This document shows positions 53,223 to 55,899 of a stretch of DNA of 55,899 nt, in pieces; within the stretch, counting starts at the first letter, position 1; every line of letters begins with the position of its first letter. A program made the translations under genes and the position numbers. The DNA comes from a bacterium. GTDB lineage: Bacteria > Bacteroidota > Bacteroidia > Chitinophagales > Saprospiraceae. The stretch is from the NCBI GenBank assembly GCA_024742755.1, contig JANSXW010000025.1:1-55899 (forward strand). The letters are read 5' to 3'. Under the pieces are notes generated by a model. That model saw nothing but the letters and a program-made list of their open reading frames with translations, made no database searches and was not told the origin of the DNA.

Positions 53223-53286
53223 TTTCAGGTTTTGCGCTTGCCTGCCGGTTTTTTACCTGAAAACACAGGCTTCGTAGACCGGCAGG
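53223..53286 (-). promoter_or_regulatory. Possible leader RNA pseudoknot before the esterase-LamG gene
   Basis: On the minus strand two interleaved inverted repeats occur: CCTGCCGGT (53286-53278) pairs with ACCGGCAGG (53249-53241), and TTTCAGGT (53262-53255) with ACCTGAAA (53230-53223). The order 1-2-1-2 is the H-type pseudoknot layout. The last arm ends 18 bases before the ATG at 53204. Confidence 0.4.
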
Positions 53287-53388
53287 AGTAGGCAAAATGC
53301 CTGCTGCAAAAGTAGAAGAGGCGATACGCAAAAGTATCTTGGGGTGTAGGGGTTGTTCTGTAAGTCGCTGTCTTTCTGCCCTAACCAG

Positions 53389-55770
53389 TTATTTAATGAC
53401 TTTCTGCCGTTGAAGTACAGTGCTTCCAGACTCTAATGAAAGGATGTAGAGCCCCGCTTCGTAAGGCTTCATATCCAATGTAAAGGTATGCTTTTGTCCA
53501 GGGAGGAGTGCCCTGCGGTATACCATCTGCCCAAGGGCATTGCGGAGTACCAGTTGTGTGCTTACGCTTTCAGATATGCCCTCCACCTGCACCGTCAGTT
53601 CTTCCTGCACCGGGTTAGGAAAGGCGCGCAAGGCAGGCGCTGTTGGTTGAAAGTCTGAGGCATTCACCATGATGGAATCCAACGTGACCACTTCCAGGTC
53701 ATCCACATAAAAGCCATCGAGTTGGATGAAGTTGTCAGACGCCATCAGGAAGCGGATGGAGACGGACTCGCCGAGGTATTCAGTCAGGTCTATCTCTTCC
53801 TGTACCCACTCATTTTGAATGCCCTGATAGAGCGGCTCTGCAGGCTGAAAGCCCCCGTTGCCGGTCACGGTATAGCGGCCGCAGAGTGGGGTCCAGCTAT
53901 TGCCGTTATCCGTAGAAAGCTGCACCTGAGCGTAGTCATAGTCCTCCTCGGTTGCCCATCGGGCCTGAAAGCGCAGGAAGGCTTTGCCGGCTTCTTCGCT
54001 GAGCTGTAAACTTTCATTCAGCGTCAGCAGGTTGGTCGTTCCGGCCGCGTAATTGCTGAAAGGGCTATCGGTGAAGGAATTTGGGGCGGAGACAAAAGCC
54101 TCTGTAGTCGGTGCCCAGGTGCCGCTGCTCGCCCAGTTGGAGGGGCTGTCCATAGGGTCTGCAAAGACCGGGTTGGTTTCCCCATTGAGGTAGATCTTTT
54201 CCAGCGTATCGCGGTAAACGTATCCGCCATAATCCAGCGCAATAGCGAAGCGTACTTCTTCAATGATAGCCGAGCCGGGCATCACCATATAGTCGAAGGA
54301 GTAGCCTGTGCTTTCCAACAAGTCAAGTGTGAGCACCTGCGGGGCTGAGGCCACCACCACATTAGAGCTGCCTGCGGTAACGCTTAGCGTGGCACTGCCG
54401 TCTTTCAGCCCAAACCGCTGTATGTTCAGCGGGACTGTGCCCTGCAGGTTGCTGAGGGTTTCCGGGGTTTCGTCCCGGACTTCCAGGTAATAGTGGACCA
54501 GGTTTGCCATTGCCAGATTTTGCCAAAGCACACCCTTGTTCAGCCGGTCGATTGCGGAGGCAGGAGGCCAGAAGCCGAAGGTGCCGGGGCCAACTTCCGG
54601 GGTGTAGGAATAAGCTTTGTCTTTGGTTTCCATCTCGCCGTACATCCAGTCGTCGCTGCCGCCATTGACCACATAGCCCACGGTTTCGGTACCGGTGCCC
54701 AGCCTGAAGTCGTTGTAGCGGTTCATCACATTGCCCATACCTTTGAAAAGGGCATCCTCGCTTGTGGGCACATCGTTGTAGCCCCAGGGGTGGATGAGGA
54801 GGTTGCCGAAGGTGTGGTAGTTCAGTACGATCTCGAAATTGTGGAGCTCACAGAAGGCTTTTGCCGCTTGGGTTTCGGGTTCGGAAAAAGGCGCGTCGCC
54901 CCGGAAAACCTGACTGTTAGGGTCGGGGGAGGAGCCGCTGTTGTCAAAACCCCATTCGAAGCCGTAGTTGCGGTTGAGGTCTACTCCAAACACATTGCCA
55001 CCAAAAGGGCGGCGGTTTTTGCGCCATAGCCCGCCTCCCTGTGGCATGATTTGCTCATTGTACACATAGCCATCCGGGTTGAGGCAGGGGATGAAGTACA
55101 TAGCGGTATTGTTGAGCAGAAACTGTACCTGTGGGTCGGAGTCATAATTTTCCAGAAGGTGCCACATGTAGAAAATCAGTTGGGAAAGGCTGTTGGGTTC
55201 CCGTGCATGGTGGAGGGCCGTGTACAGCACCTTGGGCTCGGCAGGCTCATCCATAGCGGCATTATCAGAAACGCGAAGCCAGTAGATGGGGCGCCCCTCG
55301 AAGGTGGTGAAGGTATCAATCGGGGTGACCGGCGTGATGAGCTCGGGGAAGAGGTCATGCATGCGCTCCAGTTCGGTTAGCATCTCCTCGTAGGTGAAGT
55401 AGCCGCCCATCGTGCCGTCCACGTAGTTTTCGGGCGTAGGGATATCTTCGAAGGGGTCATCAGTGGTGCAATCGCCATTGCGGAACCCGATTTGCTGAGG
55501 CTGCTGCTGATAATAGGTGCCTACATCTTCAATGGCAATTTGGTAGGGAATGCCTGCGGCTTCCAGCAATTGCACTTCCCTTTCCGAAAAATCATTTACA
55601 AGGAAGGCGCCCGGGCGGATAATGCCGTGGTCGGTCTCCAGGCCAAGTGCGCCCACTTCCTGAATGCTGTGTCGGGACAAGTCGACACGTACCCGGTGGT
55701 AAGTGGTTTGTGCTGAAATGAATTGTGCTCCAAAGAGGAGAAGGGCGAAGTGTAGTAACAGTTGCCTCAT
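53389..55770 (-). CDS. Secreted M14 zinc carboxypeptidase with T9SS sorting domain
   Basis: 793 aa. Signal peptide to FISAQ, a propeptide-like part, then the M14 domain at about 120-430: zinc ligands in ALHHAREPNS (H188, E191) and LNYHTFGNLLIHPWG (H319), the substrate-binding VDLNRNYGFEWG (about 262-273) and the late SYTPEVGPG Glu. A jelly-roll-like region (about 560-700, RFQARWATEEDYDYAQVQLS) is followed by the C-terminal type A sorting domain (LRAFPNPVQEELTVQVEG, to QRQKVIK), so it should be exported by the type IX system. First gene in the minus direction before the esterase gene. Confidence 0.92.
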   Translation of the reverse strand: MRQLLLHFALLLFGAQFISAQTTYHRVRVDLSRHSIQEVGALGLETDHGIIRPGAFLVNDFSEREVQLLEAAGIPYQIAIEDVGTYYQQQPQQIGFRNGDCTTDDPFEDIPTPENYVDGTMGGYFTYEEMLTELERMHDLFPELITPVTPIDTFTTFEGRPIYWLRVSDNAAMDEPAEPKVLYTALHHAREPNSLSQLIFYMWHLLENYDSDPQVQFLLNNTAMYFIPCLNPDGYVYNEQIMPQGGGLWRKNRRPFGGNVFGVDLNRNYGFEWGFDNSGSSPDPNSQVFRGDAPFSEPETQAAKAFCELHNFEIVLNYHTFGNLLIHPWGYNDVPTSEDALFKGMGNVMNRYNDFRLGTGTETVGYVVNGGSDDWMYGEMETKDKAYSYTPEVGPGTFGFWPPASAIDRLNKGVLWQNLAMANLVHYYLEVRDETPETLSNLQGTVPLNIQRFGLKDGSATLSVTAGSSNVVVASAPQVLTLDLLESTGYSFDYMVMPGSAIIEEVRFAIALDYGGYVYRDTLEKIYLNGETNPVFADPMDSPSNWASSGTWAPTTEAFVSAPNSFTDSPFSNYAAGTTNLLTLNESLQLSEEAGKAFLRFQARWATEEDYDYAQVQLSTDNGNSWTPLCGRYTVTGNGGFQPAEPLYQGIQNEWVQEEIDLTEYLGESVSIRFLMASDNFIQLDGFYVDDLEVVTLDSIMVNASDFQPTAPALRAFPNPVQEELTVQVEGISESVSTQLVLRNALGQMVYRRALLPGQKHTFTLDMKPYEAGLYILSLESGSTVLQRQKVIK

Positions 55771-55899
55771 GGGTTCGTTGTTTCAATATTAATCCGAAAC
55801 GAACATAAGACAAAATTCTGGCACTCTGGTTGGTTGGAAAACCTGATTTGGACAAAAGGCTTGCAGAAAGACGGCTTATTCTTCCCGGATCAGGGCTGA

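Noticed and set aside
1..55899. CRISPR arrays, tRNA or rRNA genes, intact insertion sequences, integrase and att sites
   Set aside because: I looked for regular spaced repeats, transposase motifs and RNA gene cores and saw none; small degenerate elements could still have been missed by eye.

Overview
The window reads as chromosome from a GC-rich Bacteroidota, probably of the Saprospiria/Lewinella type. This is inferred from a type IX secretion sorting domain, several promoters of the Bacteroidota form (TTG, about 20 bases, TAnnTTTG), weak Shine-Dalgarno sites, and the families present (exported caspases, CHASE2, DUF3109, DUF4143). No rRNA, tRNA, CRISPR array, integrase or intact insertion sequence was seen.

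Layout. 1-11.6 kb: a LysM lytic transglycosylase (-), a MoaD-like protein, an exported TPR protein with an eroded CHAT-like end, an SDR protein lacking its catalytic Tyr/Lys, a glucosaminidase (-), a Skp/OmpH chaperone, a truncated Uma2 relic, RtcB (-), a small outer-membrane protein, then an ECF sigma/anti-sigma pair (-). 12.4-27.7 kb: a caspase-TPR gene (+), pirin (-), and a tight six-gene minus-strand operon running from 25.7 to 15.7 kb (M48-like peptidase, CHASE2 protein, FecR-like protein, second M48-like peptidase, second FecR-like protein, WD40-caspase), followed by a lone lipoprotein stub and a coiled-coil outer-membrane protein (+). Nearly all of these carry signal peptides, so I infer an envelope-located caspase/metallopeptidase signalling system with its own sigma factor nearby. 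27.7-32.3 kb: a decayed photolyase tail, S41 peptidase lipoprotein, outer-membrane protein, endonuclease I, a non-coding stretch with a terminator, DUF3109 and RpiB.

32.6-45.7 kb: four very large, translationally coupled genes on the plus strand (1122, 1159, 1476 and about 592-598 aa). The first looks like the DUF6603 family. The other three have no function I can name, lack signal peptides and membrane spans, and carry motifs that I believe recur in unnamed proteins of distant bacteria. This module is the best candidate for an undescribed system; a large soluble multi-protein assembly is my inference only.

45.7-55.9 kb: a DUF4143 AAA ATPase (-) with a duplicated 38-base element upstream, a GH95-like glycosidase (+), a DUF433/DUF5615 toxin-antitoxin pair (-), an MtfA-like protein with a broken zinc motif (-), an esterase-like/LamG protein with a lost nucleophile (-) preceded by a possible RNA pseudoknot, and an M14 carboxypeptidase with a T9SS sorting domain (-). 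Four predicted enzymes in the window have lost canonical catalytic residues (SDR, MtfA-like, esterase-like, CHAT-like), an unusual concentration of apparent pseudoenzymes.
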